Assembly: GCA_013289785.1 (NCBI GenBank)
Contig: JABCZE010000116.1
Span: forward strand, 1 to 5,883
Length of the DNA: 5,883 nucleotides
Reading direction: 5' to 3'
Origin: Vulcanimicrobiota bacterium
GTDB taxonomy: Bacteria; Vulcanimicrobiota; Vulcanimicrobiia; Vulcanimicrobiales; Vulcanimicrobiaceae
Below, piece by piece: positions 5,485 to 5,883 of this stretch. The translations under genes were made by a program, and so were the position numbers. How positions within the stretch are numbered: position 1 is the stretch's first letter; every line of letters starts with the position of its first letter. The notes beneath the pieces were generated by a model. That model was not told the DNA's origin. It did no database searches and saw only the letters and a program-made list of their open reading frames with translations.

Positions 5485-5883
5485 CTCGCGTTATTGACGC
5501 GCCTCGACACTTCACGCACCGCCATCAGCGCGGCGTCGAACGGGCGCAGCAGCGCGCCCGCCGCATCTGGGGGTAACGGTTCGGGGTCGAGCCAAAGCGC
5601 GAGGCTATCCCCCGCAAGAATGACGGGCATGCGATCGTGCACCGGTGCGACGAGCGAGTTGGGACGACACGTCACGACGTCGCACGCCGCCAAACCGTTG
5701 CCGGACTCCCAGAGGCCGGCGAAGGCAAACGGCTCCCCGGACTGCAGCGTATAGTAAAAAGGGCGCCGGTCGCGCCACTCGTAGAAGCCGTCGGCAAACT
5801 CGATGCAGCGCCGCATAACGCCGCCGCGCCGCGCCGCAATCGATTCGGCGCGAATGTTGATCCGGCCGCGCACCCCCCAGTGC
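5436..5883 (-). CDS. SRAP-family protein (YedK/HMCES-like), N-terminus beyond the window
   Basis: SRAP proteins bind abasic sites in single-stranded DNA and form a protective thiazolidine crosslink through the cysteine after the initiator methionine. That cysteine is outside the window. About 149 residues are visible. Their catalytic and binding landmarks are INIRAES (the Asn/Arg pocket residues), ADGFYEW (glutamate of the GFYEW motif), PVHDRMPVIL (catalytic histidine), WLDP and a VSRRVNN end. The segment from the WG motif to INIRAE is much shorter than in E. coli YedK, which has an extra P-S-W-A-K-type stretch there, so this is a compact variant or carries a deletion. The frame is open to the right edge (HWGVRGRIN), so the GTG at 5873 is not the true start. 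The TGA stop lies at 5438-5436 inside the convergent membrane-protein gene. Family assignment is secure. Confidence 0.92.
   Translation of the reverse strand, partial: HWGVRGRINIRAESIAARRGGVMRRCIEFADGFYEWRDRRPFYYTLQSGEPFAFAGLWESGNGLAACDVVTCRPNSLVAPVHDRMPVILAGDSLALWLDPEPLPPDAAGALLRPFDAALMAVREVSRRVNNASYDAADVLVAPDPRLF

Overview
The window is GC-rich bacterial chromosome with densely packed genes, GTG and TTG starts beside ATG, and mostly weak Shine-Dalgarno sites. Nothing in it fixes the taxon. Codon style and gene types (Tat-exported multicopper oxidase, GYD protein, GT39 glycosyltransferase, poorly characterised polytopic membrane proteins) would suit an uncultured soil or rock lineage such as Eremiobacterota/Vulcanimicrobiota, Chloroflexota or Actinomycetota; this is a low-confidence guess. 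There are no tRNA or rRNA genes, CRISPR arrays, insertion sequences or phage genes.

Left half, minus strand: a tight three-gene unit transcribed from about 2073 towards 1. It runs from a small lipoprotein (1603-2073) through a complete three-domain multicopper oxidase with a twin-arginine signal (182-1606) to a GYD-domain protein cut by the left edge (1-165). The lipoprotein stop and oxidase start overlap as GTGA. The GYD ribosome-binding site lies just behind the oxidase stop. The first two products should act outside the cytoplasmic membrane, so this looks like a periplasmic or cell-surface copper-dependent oxidation module.

Centre, plus strand: two genes diverge from that unit. The first (2072-3190) encodes a polytopic membrane protein of unknown function with His/Asp motifs at the membrane. 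The second (3187-4731), joined by an ATGA overlap, encodes a GT39/ArnT-like membrane glycosyltransferase. The best start of the first gene and the best start of the lipoprotein gene share one CATG, so any promoter of either gene lies inside the other's reading frame.

Right part: after a 54-base gap containing a 14-bp perfect palindrome comes a six-helix membrane protein of unknown function (4786-5484). It runs convergently into, and overlaps by 49 bases, an SRAP (YedK/HMCES-type) DNA-protein crosslink repair protein on the minus strand (5436-5883). The SRAP N-terminus, with the catalytic cysteine, lies beyond the right edge.

No intergenic stretch exceeds 54 bases. I do not see a clearly new multi-gene system. 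The best leads are the uncharacterised His/Asp membrane family beside the copper oxidase operon, the lipoprotein-oxidase coupling, and the compact SRAP variant.
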